Shown one piece after another: positions 16,993 to 26,209 of a stretch of DNA of 34,342 nucleotides (position 1 is its first letter; the number at the start of each line of letters is the position of its first letter). The notes below the pieces were generated by a model. That model searched no databases, was not told where the DNA came from, and saw only the letters and a program-made list of their open reading frames with translations. Where the stretch lies: the NCBI GenBank assembly GCA_017524385.1, contig JAFWSS010000022.1, positions 1 to 34,342 of the forward strand, written 5' to 3'. The DNA comes from Prevotella sp. (GTDB taxonomy: Bacteria; Bacteroidota; Bacteroidia; Bacteroidales; Bacteroidaceae). A program made the position numbers and the translations under genes.

Positions 16993-18663
16993 TCAAACAT
17001 CATTCTGCATGATTCTCAACAAGCCTCCCACTTCGTAGTTGCCCAGTCCATGCTGCGCAAGGATGTCTATGGCCAGTTGGAAACTTCCAAAGCAGACATT
17101 GGAGCACATATTTCTGAAAAGATAATCCTTTCCGTCAATGGTTTTTTTGAAATCCGATGCCGGCCGCCCCTTGTCGTTTATGTAATTTTCGTAAATGTCA
17201 TAGTCGCTCGTGATGGGTGTGCAAGAGAAATAGACATGCGGAACAATATCATCCACAGCCTTGCCTCCATCACTTGATATTAACTGTGTCCTGTTGAGCA
17301 ACCTCCAGAGTCCCTGACCCTTTCCGCCCAACCGGCTCTTGATATGCGATTTAAGATTGGGTGTTTCTCCTTTCAGGATGCCACTTCCTCCATTGGTGTC
17401 AATCAGCGCTGCTATCAACTTGTCCACGTCGGTGGTGACCCCGTGCGGGGTGACAGCATCGGTCTCATCCAAAGGCAGCAACTTGCTCTCTGGGATACCC
17501 AGGAATCTGGCGAGTTTCTCTCTCGGGATAATCAGGCGCGGGTCAAGGTAATGCTGCATGGCATAGGCAAAGAGCGAGTAGATGGCATTATGCCGCTCTT
17601 CTGTTTTCATATCAGCCAGCGTCTTGTCATTGAGCATCTTGTAGGTTTTCTCATGGGGAGCCATGATGAAATCTACATTACGGAAAGCAAGATAGACGTG
17701 GAGTTGGTCGTTATCACTGCAATCCTTAATGAAACCGCAAAGGCCATTAATCAAATCAGCGAACGACATTTCCTTCTCTTTGGATTCCTCACTGACGAAA
17801 ATCCTGTCGCATATCACGATGTCGGTGGCCAGGGAGCAATAATGGAAGAAGACAAAACTCCTGTCAATGCCTGTTGAGGAGAAATCAGTCTTGTCAAATC
17901 CCAATTCATTGGAAGAGAATGAATTAATCCAATCCCCAATGCTGTTGATGACGGAGTCGGTGTCGTATTCAAAGAAATGCTTGAGCAGGTAGGCTCCGCT
18001 GATTTTTCTCTCCGACCCCTTGACAAGTTTGTAACTCTTGGTATTCAGTTCAGAGTACACCCTGTTCCAATTCTTGAAAGACAAAATCAGTTCGGTGTTT
18101 TCATTCCCTTTTTCATCGGATGCCCCTTGCACATATTCCACAATCCAAATCTTATCGTTCGTATTCTCTTGCTTCCACAGCTTGGCGACAAACACATTCT
18201 TGGCCCTCCTGAGTTGGTCTCTCAAGGCAACATATGCGTTCAACCTGGACATACCAGACCTGGGAACATCGAAAATTTCACCTGGTATATTGAGGAAGTC
18301 CATGTCATATTTGTCATGGCTGTTGTTGTTGTGTTTGACAGCCGCACCATAATGATTCCCTTGCCGACAGGCATACAGCGGCGTCCTGCCATCGCCTCCA
18401 ATCTCGTCGGGGGAATAGGTCCCAAAGTCCTTGAATGACTGCAACGTGGTTTCCAACGGACTGTAGATGGCAGCCATCTTCTCCAAAGAGGTGAGAATGT
18501 CTTTGAGCAAGAAACTCTTGCCACTGGATGCCGTACCCACCACGGCAAGGCGGATGCGCTTCCTGCCTCTTACTTCATACCTCCAATAACTGCTCATCCT
18601 TTTACATAGTTGGTCGTAAGGAGCAGCAGAAAAACTATACCTTAAACGATGAATTGACTCCAT
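16993..18663 (-). CDS. Soluble P-loop GTPase-like protein, first of a tandem pair
   Basis: A 556-aa protein without membrane helices. After an extra 37-residue N-terminus it has strand RLAVVG and the P-loop GTASSGKS (43-50), DFLNIPGE (122-129), TDIVICD (about 280-286) and VYLAFRNVD (323-331), the last in the place of the G4 motif. The same order and spacing occur in the next gene, so the two arose by duplication and then diverged widely. A second in-frame ATG at residue 23 would also be a possible start. The gap of 50 nt to the upstream SEDS-like gene and 11 nt to the downstream paralogue fits one transcript. Nucleotide specificity cannot be told from the sequence because the G4 motif is not canonical. 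Confidence 0.78.
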   Translation of the reverse strand: MESIHRLRYSFSAAPYDQLCKRMSSYWRYEVRGRKRIRLAVVGTASSGKSFLLKDILTSLEKMAAIYSPLETTLQSFKDFGTYSPDEIGGDGRTPLYACRQGNHYGAAVKHNNNSHDKYDMDFLNIPGEIFDVPRSGMSRLNAYVALRDQLRRAKNVFVAKLWKQENTNDKIWIVEYVQGASDEKGNENTELILSFKNWNRVYSELNTKSYKLVKGSERKISGAYLLKHFFEYDTDSVINSIGDWINSFSSNELGFDKTDFSSTGIDRSFVFFHYCSLATDIVICDRIFVSEESKEKEMSFADLINGLCGFIKDCSDNDQLHVYLAFRNVDFIMAPHEKTYKMLNDKTLADMKTEERHNAIYSLFAYAMQHYLDPRLIIPREKLARFLGIPESKLLPLDETDAVTPHGVTTDVDKLIAALIDTNGGSGILKGETPNLKSHIKSRLGGKGQGLWRLLNRTQLISSDGGKAVDDIVPHVYFSCTPITSDYDIYENYINDKGRPASDFKKTIDGKDYLFRNMCSNVCFGSFQLAIDILAQHGLGNYEVGGLLRIMQNDV

Positions 18664-18713
18664 ATCATTTGATGTTTTTAAGTTTATTCAATTAGTCGCA
18701 TGTCTCTAATGGT

Positions 18714-21700
18714 TCACATCCAGCCATTATCATATTTCTTGATGGTTCCCCTGCAAGTGACTGCCGCCATGAATGCGAGGAGGAAGGCAGTCTCCAACGC
18801 CTCTCCCACGGCATCGACCCCGAATCCAGGATTGAGTCGGCCGGTGAAGGGCAGCCTGCCCACATAGGAGAGATAAATGTAAAAACTGGTGCCCACCCAC
18901 ATCATCATGGCTAGCAACCTCCACTGCATCGCCCTGGTGAGACGTGCATCTTTGTCGTAATAGGACAGACTGAACTGCATCACCATCCACATGATGATGA
19001 AGAGGAGCAGGAAATACACAGCGGAGGTGAGATATATGCCGTAGGTGCCGAAGAACGCGGCCGGCATGCTCAGGTCGTTGAGCACGACAGGCGACTGCCC
19101 CGAACTGATGGACGTATGGAGGAAATGGTTGTCGTTGGAGAGCGGGTCGCGCCCCTGTGCAGGACGCATGTAGTGACTCATGATGACCATGAACTCTGCG
19201 TCGCTCTCACTGTACCTATAGCCGCTTTTCTCCAGGTCGTCGAAATTGGAGTAGAGCATCACCCTTCGGGCGAAGCGGTCGTAGTTCACCTTTTCGGGGC
19301 TGAACAGCAAGCTGCATACAAATGGCATGGCTACCATCAAAACCAGCAGCACGACCGGGATGGCTTTCGCCCAACGTTTCTCTTCCTTCATCTTTTGATA
19401 TACCTCTTCGTCATAGGCAGTAGGGCGCTTCATCAAGAAATAGAAGCAGAAGACACACATCGCAAAGCCCAGATAATTGGTCATGTAGCCATGGTCGCTG
19501 ATCATGGCAGCCATGATGTATGCCAAAGAGATGAAAAACATCTGACAGAAGATGACATGCCCCGGAACCTTGCCCTCGTACATATTCACGCTGGTGAGTG
19601 CACGTGTCATGCCTAGAATGACAACCAGCGTGATGAACGCCGTGCCGAAATTCCCTGCGAACTTCCCTATGGCATACAAGATGATGAACAATATGACATG
19701 TGTGGGGAACAAACTCCTCAGTGCAGCGAAAAATGCCTCTGTCACAAAAGGCTTCCAACACACGACTGCCAAGATGAACACCGACAAGATGAGCAGCAAC
19801 CAACTGAATCCCATATGGAATAGCATGAAGGCAGCCAGCACCAACAAGACGGCGGCCAGAATCAGATGGTCGGGGTATTTCTTGCCTTTCTTCTGCCACT
19901 TATTATTTATCCACCTCGCCATCTTGTCTGTCTTTTTCTGCCAGGAATTCTCCATGCTCTCCCATTTCGTGGAAAGCCATTTCCACATCCAGTCGGCAAG
20001 AAGCCACAACACCAACACCGCAAACTCCACCGCCAGCAATGCATAAACAACAGAACGGTGGGTGTCGTTGATGCCGTATGTCTTCATCCATTCGAACGGA
20101 TTGAGCTTAAACACCTCGTCATGGAAATAGGAGTCGATGATACTTTGGCTCACCTGCTTGTCGGCCACAAAGAAGAACAAGAAGCCCAAGCCCGCAAACA
20201 GCAAGGCGCACACCATCCAATGTGCCATGCGCCGCATCGGTTTCTTGTCTGTGGCATAGAGGCGCAGCGGCGTGTTGAACAGCATGGCAAGGCTGAAGAA
20301 GAGAAGCATCATCAGCGACGTGGAGAACGGCATGATGCCCGTGAGTTTCTCAAAATAGGGATATGAATAACTGAGTTTCAGCGTTATGAGCGACTTGCAT
20401 ACGCAATAGGCCATGCAACAGATGAGGAGCATGGACAGGTAGGGCCTGTAATTGGCGATATGCTTGGGGTTGTATAGTGCGACTGTATTTCGGACATACA
20501 CCGGCCCCACCTTGAGCCATGTCATCATCAAGAGCACCACGAGCACAGCAAGCGGGAGCCACAGGTAACCCATGATGAAAGAGCCCTTGATGAAGCCCAC
20601 ACGGCATTTCATCGTGTCTTTTCCCGAATGCAGGGTCATCTTCCCCAATGCAGGAATGACGCTTGCCGGATTTTTCACCAACTGCGCCTTGTCGTTGTTG
20701 CCCTTGATGCAAATGGAATCCTTCTGATGGAAGAACTCAATGTTGCAAAGGTCGAAATTGATTGCACTGGAGAATGCCGGCAGATAAAGGTCGCTCTTGG
20801 TGGGATAGGAGTTGTTGAGCTGCTTGATGGTGAGAATCTTGCTTGCCTTTTCCGCCCTCGTCTTCAACGAGTCCACCGACTCCACATAGGTGATGGGCCT
20901 CGGGAACGTGATGCGCAGTCCTTCCTGCGAGGGAATGATGGTGGCATGGCCGGCGCCCCATTCCGTCAGTTTGACGGCAGGCTTCATCACATAGTTGACA
21001 CCATCGACCCTGAAATAATCGTCTGAGTTGCCGCCATCCATGTAGCACCAGTCGGCAAGTCCGAAGAATTGCACCTTGAAACGTCCATCCTCAAGAGGCG
21101 CCTCGCCCTCATCGTTGTAATCGTCCTTCTTGCCATCAGTGGTCAACGTGGTCATCTCGTCGAGGATGACGAGGACGAGGTTGTCACCCTCTTTATTAAA
21201 GAAAGACCTCACTTTGCCTACCTGCATCTGAGAAAGATAGCTGACACTGTCCTGATGTGTCGCCCCTTCTCCTGCAAGTTTGAGATAGGTGGCGAGATGT
21301 CGGGCCATCACGTTTTTCTGCTCTTTGAAATCATCCCAAGCTTTCCATACGTCAGCCCCGGTGAAAGAGGTTTCCAATGTCTTGCCGTCGGGGGTGGGAA
21401 GCTTCAATTCCACCACCTGCCTCTCATCATTGCGGATGACATGCTTGTTGGGGTTTTCACCATTGATCTTGAAATACTGCAAGGTATCATGGAACTGTTT
21501 TCCCACACTCCATTTGAACGTCTGCGTTTTTGGCTGATAAGTGACGGTGAGGAAGTCGTGCGGCACGTTTTTCACACAAAAATCGCTGTTTTCACCAAAG
21601 GTCACCGATTTGGCACCCCCCAAGGTGTATTCATCGATGGTGAAGACCATTTTCCTCTCCACTTTTGCCGACATCATCCAACAGAGCGAAAAGACAACCG

Positions 21701-21797
21701 CCAAGAGAATGAAAGCTATGGCGCCGGCCAAGTGGCTGCTGGAGTCTCTGAATTTGTACAGGCTCAACTGATTGAGCAGTTTGTAAAACAAGTTCAT
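18714..21797 (-). CDS. Polytopic membrane protein with a SEDS (FtsW/RodA)-like C-terminal half
   Basis: A 1027-aa protein. A first membrane helix (about 24-43) is followed by about 360 residues, beta-rich and probably outside the cytoplasm, then a helix at about 408-430 and a further set of ten or more helices to the C-terminus. The last third matches the SEDS order of landmarks: GYRYSESD (from about 859) for the G-x-G-Y-Q-x(3)-S segment, LNDLSMPAAFFGTYG with D908 for the TDFIFAV-x-EE-G segment that carries the essential Asp of RodA/FtsW, and RLPFTGRLNPGFG (from about 981) for the LPFTG-x-PLPF segment. Known SEDS proteins of about 400 aa polymerise lipid II glycan chains. The family call is mine by eye. 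ATG 21797 is preferred over a TTG at 21848. It probably works with the transpeptidase encoded at the operon end. Confidence 0.7.
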   Translation of the reverse strand: MNLFYKLLNQLSLYKFRDSSSHLAGAIAFILLAVVFSLCWMMSAKVERKMVFTIDEYTLGGAKSVTFGENSDFCVKNVPHDFLTVTYQPKTQTFKWSVGKQFHDTLQYFKINGENPNKHVIRNDERQVVELKLPTPDGKTLETSFTGADVWKAWDDFKEQKNVMARHLATYLKLAGEGATHQDSVSYLSQMQVGKVRSFFNKEGDNLVLVILDEMTTLTTDGKKDDYNDEGEAPLEDGRFKVQFFGLADWCYMDGGNSDDYFRVDGVNYVMKPAVKLTEWGAGHATIIPSQEGLRITFPRPITYVESVDSLKTRAEKASKILTIKQLNNSYPTKSDLYLPAFSSAINFDLCNIEFFHQKDSICIKGNNDKAQLVKNPASVIPALGKMTLHSGKDTMKCRVGFIKGSFIMGYLWLPLAVLVVLLMMTWLKVGPVYVRNTVALYNPKHIANYRPYLSMLLICCMAYCVCKSLITLKLSYSYPYFEKLTGIMPFSTSLMMLLFFSLAMLFNTPLRLYATDKKPMRRMAHWMVCALLFAGLGFLFFFVADKQVSQSIIDSYFHDEVFKLNPFEWMKTYGINDTHRSVVYALLAVEFAVLVLWLLADWMWKWLSTKWESMENSWQKKTDKMARWINNKWQKKGKKYPDHLILAAVLLVLAAFMLFHMGFSWLLLILSVFILAVVCWKPFVTEAFFAALRSLFPTHVILFIILYAIGKFAGNFGTAFITLVVILGMTRALTSVNMYEGKVPGHVIFCQMFFISLAYIMAAMISDHGYMTNYLGFAMCVFCFYFLMKRPTAYDEEVYQKMKEEKRWAKAIPVVLLVLMVAMPFVCSLLFSPEKVNYDRFARRVMLYSNFDDLEKSGYRYSESDAEFMVIMSHYMRPAQGRDPLSNDNHFLHTSISSGQSPVVLNDLSMPAAFFGTYGIYLTSAVYFLLLFIIMWMVMQFSLSYYDKDARLTRAMQWRLLAMMMWVGTSFYIYLSYVGRLPFTGRLNPGFGVDAVGEALETAFLLAFMAAVTCRGTIKKYDNGWM

Positions 21798-21844
21798 ATG
21801 TTCTTGATTGTTTGGTGAAACATTTGAAGAAAGACGGGGTTCAT

Positions 21845-23722
21845 TCAAAAAAATGATGTCTTGGAATATCTCTTTATTTTCTTTAGAGTTCCCTGAAGGA
21901 TGGATCTTGCACCATCGAAACTCTCACCCTTCTCGTCCAACCGGCTCAACAAGGAGTCCACGCTGTTCTTGTACGGATTCAGCAGTTCTGTCCGTATTTC
22001 AGCATTTACGTCTTTATAGGTTACAGGGAAAGTGTAGCGATAGTCCTCAGGGTATTTTTTGATGATGGTGTCAACTTGGTCGCTGTAATACCTGGCGCAA
22101 TTCTTGTAGGCATTCACAGTGGCCATCCTAAGGCCCGTCTTGAGCTCGTCGTCGTTGTAGTAAGGGTCTTTGAGCCACGACTGGCCATCCTCCTTCTCCA
22201 CTTCATCCACATCCTTGATGCTTTTGCATTTCTCGCTCTTCGCAATCAATGGCTTTACATGCTTGAAATAGTCGTCGAGGATGGTATGATTCTTCTTGAC
22301 ATCACCGTTTAACAGCACATCGTCATGTTTCAATAATTTTTCCAACCGTTTGTAGAGTTGGTTCAAGGTTTTCCCGTCCTTGCTCCATTGATTCGAGGAC
22401 AGCAGTTTGCTGCATTTGTCAGAGAGCACCTTCGCATAATCATTGGTCAAGGTGGAATCGCAGGTACGCACATCCTCTACCTTCAGGATGGCCTTGCCCG
22501 ATGCATCGAGCAGTTCCCTCTCCAAAGTGAGGTCCTTGCGTTTCTTGCTATACAACTCCGAGGCCTTCTCGTAGCTCATATTCTTCAAACCTTTTACCTC
22601 TTCCAGGAAAGCGGTCTTGTAGTCATAAGGCAGCATGGGAGCAGTGGGGGGAGCCGTCAACACCTCATAGGCCTCGTACCCACCCCAGATGAGCAAACCC
22701 GACAAGATGATGCCCAAGATGGCCGCTTGCCACCATTTTCCCTTCGACAAAGCTCTTTCCAGCATGTTTCGCCGAGGTTGGCACTTGGGCAGCAGAGCGT
22801 CGTGGAAGAGCATCTCTGCATCCGTGGCATCCAAGCGAGCCAGGTCGCGTATCACAAAGTGGCCGGCACTGAAAGGAATGGGCAAGACATTGTAAATCTG
22901 TTTCTCAAAACACATTTTTTGGATGTCGCGCCACAATTCGGGCATCCCCTTCGTCACGAGGGTTTGGGCGGCATTGTCCTTATATGCCACGGGCGCATTC
23001 ATCAAGTCGGTCTTGGTGACAAGGACGTAGACACCATCCGTGCGACCAAGATATTCCTTTTCCATCAAAGCTTTCATCACCTCCCGCATCCTGCGCTCCT
23101 GCTTCTGGATGTTCTGGCGGCAGTCAATGCAAAACACATGGACAAGGAGATGGTCGCTCCTCACATACATGCCGACATCAATGGGGCCATTCTGGGGTAT
23201 GGTGGCTTCCGTGAAGATGATGGGATATGCCTTCCCCATCAAATGTGGCCGATAGATGACTGGATGGTTGACCTTGCCTGTGCTTTCGTCCTTCGGAACA
23301 TGTTGCAACATCTTGTTGGCAAAAAGTCCCTTCATCCGTCTGATGCGAGCAGACATCCCTTCTGTGGCTGTGGGGTCGAAATGCTGCACCTCCATGCCTT
23401 CAAGCGAGAGCAGTGAAGCGATGACCAAGGTCTTGCCCGACTTGGGCATTCCCCAAACCATCACCTGGGTGGCTTCGTCCATGTTTCTCATACCGGCTTC
23501 ATTGGCATTCCCCATAGGAAGAGGCGATGCCAATTCGCCATCCAGTATCATTCCTGCCACATCATGTCCCAACACACCAGCCAACTCGGCGCGTGACACA
23601 TCTCCCCATGACACCATCTCACGAAGGTCGGACATGGTGTATCCATACGGATTGAATGCTATGCTCTTGACTATATCCTGCATATCTGGTTTTCCATTAT
23701 TTTCATCTGTGACCACTATCAT
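21845..23722 (-). CDS. Membrane-anchored P-loop GTPase-like protein
   Basis: A 625-aa protein. A helical N-terminus (about 15-60) precedes a P-loop domain: VWGMPKSGKT (P-loop 91-98), a strand PIIFTEATIP near 167-176 in the G3 position without a clear DxxG, LVTKTD at 234-239 (a good G4 motif for guanine) and PFSAG near 283-287 as G5. A single membrane helix at about 332-351 separates it from about 270 mostly helical, charged residues that should be extracytoplasmic. The layout, a cytosolic GTPase followed by a helix and a long helical domain, loosely recalls TssM/IcmF, but I see no real match. It overlaps the upstream gene by 20 nt, indicating coupled translation. Confidence 0.75.
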   Translation of the reverse strand: MIVVTDENNGKPDMQDIVKSIAFNPYGYTMSDLREMVSWGDVSRAELAGVLGHDVAGMILDGELASPLPMGNANEAGMRNMDEATQVMVWGMPKSGKTLVIASLLSLEGMEVQHFDPTATEGMSARIRRMKGLFANKMLQHVPKDESTGKVNHPVIYRPHLMGKAYPIIFTEATIPQNGPIDVGMYVRSDHLLVHVFCIDCRQNIQKQERRMREVMKALMEKEYLGRTDGVYVLVTKTDLMNAPVAYKDNAAQTLVTKGMPELWRDIQKMCFEKQIYNVLPIPFSAGHFVIRDLARLDATDAEMLFHDALLPKCQPRRNMLERALSKGKWWQAAILGIILSGLLIWGGYEAYEVLTAPPTAPMLPYDYKTAFLEEVKGLKNMSYEKASELYSKKRKDLTLERELLDASGKAILKVEDVRTCDSTLTNDYAKVLSDKCSKLLSSNQWSKDGKTLNQLYKRLEKLLKHDDVLLNGDVKKNHTILDDYFKHVKPLIAKSEKCKSIKDVDEVEKEDGQSWLKDPYYNDDELKTGLRMATVNAYKNCARYYSDQVDTIIKKYPEDYRYTFPVTYKDVNAEIRTELLNPYKNSVDSLLSRLDEKGESFDGARSILQGTLKKIKRYSKTSFF

Positions 23723-24533
23723 ACCAGCTCTTAGGACGCCTGATGTTGAAATATTTTGTCAGTATGAGAAGGCAGCACAGAACTGTGGCCACGAAACTGC
23801 TGCCATTGGGTTTGTGGGGGGTGCTGAACTGCAGGTTTGCCTCGCTGCGCGTGAATGCTGTGTCGCCCTCGCCGTAAGGCACAGCCTCCTCATGCTCGTA
23901 AATGATGGACGATACTTTTTTGTATTCTTCCGTCCAGTCATACCCCGCAGTCACAATGTAATGCAAGTTGCGGGGGGTGGAGACATTCCACACGCTGGCA
24001 TCATTGACAGAGGCGAGCCATTGCTTGCGCTGAGTGCAAATGGTGTCGTAATCAGCAGGCATGAGTCGACGCTTAAGGCTGGATTTCTTCGCCAGGCGGT
24101 CATTGTCGCCTCTCTTTTTCAACGTCTTGTCGTATGCCTTCACACGTGTCTGCGCATAATCCTTGTATACAGAGTCGATTTTCGACACGTCGTCTGCAGT
24201 GGCGAACATGGTCTCACGCAACTCCTTTCGATGGTCGAACACAAAGAGAAAATGTATGAAGGTTATGCTTCCAGCCAAGAAGATGACGATGGCTCCTGCT
24301 ATGGCCGCCACCTCTTTTGGAAGGCTGTGGCGCTTGTCACGCGAAGCCTTGCTCTTGCACATCACGCGGAGACACCAGTAAAGCAGCAAGGCTCCCGCAA
24401 GCAGCAACGATATGGACAACACGTGATTGCCTTCGAGCAGGTATTCTGTCCCCAGGAATGAGATACAGAAGAAGGCAAAGAAGGCCAGAGCCGTCAAAAA
24501 CGAGGCAAATACTGCTATGGTTTTCTTCTTCAT
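23703..24533 (-). CDS. Small membrane protein, first gene of the SEDS/GTPase operon
   Basis: A 276-aa protein I cannot assign to a family. Membrane helices are visible at about 7-28, 38-57, 75-99 and 245-260, with a charged region of about 145 residues (100-244) between the third and fourth that contains many Lys, Asp and Tyr. If the N-terminus is cytosolic that region is outside. It overlaps the membrane GTPase gene by 20 nt, so the two are probably made together and may form a complex. A candidate promoter lies about 112 nt upstream. A role as a sensor or scaffold is only a guess. Confidence 0.7.
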   Translation of the reverse strand: MKKKTIAVFASFLTALAFFAFFCISFLGTEYLLEGNHVLSISLLLAGALLLYWCLRVMCKSKASRDKRHSLPKEVAAIAGAIVIFLAGSITFIHFLFVFDHRKELRETMFATADDVSKIDSVYKDYAQTRVKAYDKTLKKRGDNDRLAKKSSLKRRLMPADYDTICTQRKQWLASVNDASVWNVSTPRNLHYIVTAGYDWTEEYKKVSSIIYEHEEAVPYGEGDTAFTRSEANLQFSTPHKPNGSSFVATVLCCLLILTKYFNIRRPKSWYDSGHR

Positions 24534-24644
24534 CGCAAAAATCTTTACTTATCCATCCACAAAGATGATTTTCATGAACCTTTTCTATCACTGCTTGTCA
24601 AATTTTCCTTGAGAGCAGTGGCCCTATGGCATTTTAAAAGATTT

Positions 24645-24652
24645 CAAAATTA
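24645..24652 (-). promoter_or_regulatory. Candidate -7 box for the seven-gene operon
   Basis: On the minus strand this reads TAATTTTG, a consensus Bacteroidota -7 box, in an AT-rich 193-nt gap between the fucosidase gene and the first operon gene. It implies a leader of about 105 nt. No clear -33 TTTG is seen. Read-through from the fucosidase gene cannot be excluded because no strong terminator lies between them. Confidence 0.45.
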
Positions 24653-24726
24653 ATCATTATAATGTTTAAACAGCATTTTTTTATCACTTTTTTTGTAAAA
24701 AGCTTTTTCCTGTTTTTTTCATTTTC

Positions 24727-26106
24727 CTATCTGATCTCCAGCGCCACGGGGCCTGGCATCGGCGCGGGAAGTGTCACCTCCACCCTGCCGTCCTTGACCA
24801 CATGCCTCAAAATACGTCCCGTGGACAGCAACCTGACTTTTTGCCCCTTGCAGGGAAGGTTGTCGCTCCACGAGATGGTGGCGACGGGCGGAGCATCCTC
24901 GCCCGGTGCCAGTATGGCGAAGAGTGAGCGCCCGTCTTTCGACTGGGTGAACCACACGTCGCCGTCATGGTAATGGGGCGTGGTGACTGTGCCATAGATG
25001 GCGCGCCCGTTCTTGTCGAGCCATCTGCCTATCTCTTCCAACCGCTCCACCGCCTCGGGTTGGAGGAGTCCCTGCGGCGTGGGTCCCACGCCGAGCAGCA
25101 GATTCCCTCCTTTTGCCACCACCTCCACCAGTGTGGCGATGACACGCTGCGGCGACTTCCATCGAGGTCGCCGCACATATCCCCAGTCGTCGCTCAGCGG
25201 GAGACAACTCTCCCAAGGATGTTGTATCAAGGTGTCGGGCACGGAACGTTCCGGAGTCTGGTAATTCTCGTATGGACCACCTATGGTGCGGTCGACAATG
25301 AGCATGCCGGGGTCATGGGCACGAGCCATGTGGGCGATGGACGGCATACCGATGTCCTGCCTCCTGTTTTCGGGATAGACCCATCCACCATCCAACCAGA
25401 GGATGTCGATGGGACCGTAGCCATCAAGCAGTTCCCTCAACTGCCTGTGGGTGAAGTCGGTGAACTGCCTCCAACGCCAGGGATGCTGCTCGACGGGATA
25501 ATTGACGTTCCTGCCCTTCTTCGCATACACGTCCCACCAATAGTATTGAGAGTGCCAGTCGGGTTTGGAGAAATAGGCACCCACCATGAAATCCTCTGCA
25601 CGGAAGGCATCGAAGACATGGCGAAGGACATCGCGGCGAGGGTCGCCGGCGAAGGCGTGGCGGGCAATGTTGAAATCGGTCTCCTTGCTGTCCCACATGC
25701 AGAAACCGTCGTGATGCTTCGTGGTGAACACCACATAGCGCATTCCCGCCTTCCGACATGCCGCCGCCCATTGCACGGGGTCGAATTCTGTGGGACGGAA
25801 CTTGCCGGCAAGGGCGAAATACCAGTCCATGTACTGCTGGTAGGTCATCGTGGTGTCACGAGTAATCCAGTTCTCGTCGCAGATGCTCCACGACTCCACG
25901 ATGCCTGGCACGGCATACAAGCCCCAATGGATGATGACGCCGAACTTCAGGTCCTGCCATTCCGAGAGTTTGTCGAGGACTGGCTGTTCCTTGGGCCACT
26001 CATAGCCATCGGCCTGCCCCACCACGTCGCCTTGCGCCATTGCGGGTGATGCCGCCGTGACCCACATCAGAAGCGCGCCAAGCAATATGTTTTTTGTCAT
26101 TGACAT
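24727..26106 (-). CDS. Exported alpha-L-fucosidase, GH29
   Basis: A 459-aa glycoside hydrolase of family 29, which removes terminal alpha-L-fucose from host mucin, milk or plant glycans. A signal peptide covers about residues 1-25 (cleaved near AMAQG). Family landmarks are FGVIIHWG (54-61), FTTKHHDGFCMW (127-138) and DILWLDGGW (234-242), with D239 as the likely nucleophile. SKPDWH (180-185) is also typical. The length fits a catalytic domain plus a C-terminal beta-sandwich. Start ATG 26106 (or 26100) follows the promoter and begins the signal peptide. It is divergent from an alpha-galactosidase gene with which it shares a 159-bp intergenic region, and the two may be co-regulated. Confidence 0.93.
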   Translation of the reverse strand: MSMTKNILLGALLMWVTAASPAMAQGDVVGQADGYEWPKEQPVLDKLSEWQDLKFGVIIHWGLYAVPGIVESWSICDENWITRDTTMTYQQYMDWYFALAGKFRPTEFDPVQWAAACRKAGMRYVVFTTKHHDGFCMWDSKETDFNIARHAFAGDPRRDVLRHVFDAFRAEDFMVGAYFSKPDWHSQYYWWDVYAKKGRNVNYPVEQHPWRWRQFTDFTHRQLRELLDGYGPIDILWLDGGWVYPENRRQDIGMPSIAHMARAHDPGMLIVDRTIGGPYENYQTPERSVPDTLIQHPWESCLPLSDDWGYVRRPRWKSPQRVIATLVEVVAKGGNLLLGVGPTPQGLLQPEAVERLEEIGRWLDKNGRAIYGTVTTPHYHDGDVWFTQSKDGRSLFAILAPGEDAPPVATISWSDNLPCKGQKVRLLSTGRILRHVVKDGRVEVTLPAPMPGPVALEIR

Positions 26107-26163
26107 AGGGGTTGAAAGGGAGTTAATGGGGTGCATGTTCACATGGTGTGTTCTTTCCAGGCA

Positions 26164-26194
26164 CAAAAATAGCCAAAAATGGGCGAAAGACAAA
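26164..26194 (-). promoter_or_regulatory. Promoter of the GH29 gene
   Basis: Minus strand: TTTG at 26191-26194, a 19-nt spacer, then TATTTTTG at 26164-26171. Both parts match the Bacteroidota sigma-ABfr consensus. The predicted leader is about 50 nt. Confidence 0.68.
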
Positions 26195-26209
26195 ACAAAA
26201 ACATGGCGT

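Noticed and set aside
22358-23416. 352-aa plus-strand open frame antisense to the membrane GTPase gene
   Set aside because: The opposite strand carries clear P-loop and TKTD motifs and forms part of a tight operon; the antisense frame shows no domain.
21845-24533. Type VI secretion TssM/IcmF-like locus
   Set aside because: The GTPase-helix-helical domain layout recalls TssM, but none of the core type VI genes (sheath, tube, baseplate, ClpV) is present in the window.
24967-26049. 360-aa plus-strand open frame antisense to the GH29 gene
   Set aside because: The minus-strand GH29 has all family motifs; the antisense frame is a shadow of GC-rich codon use.
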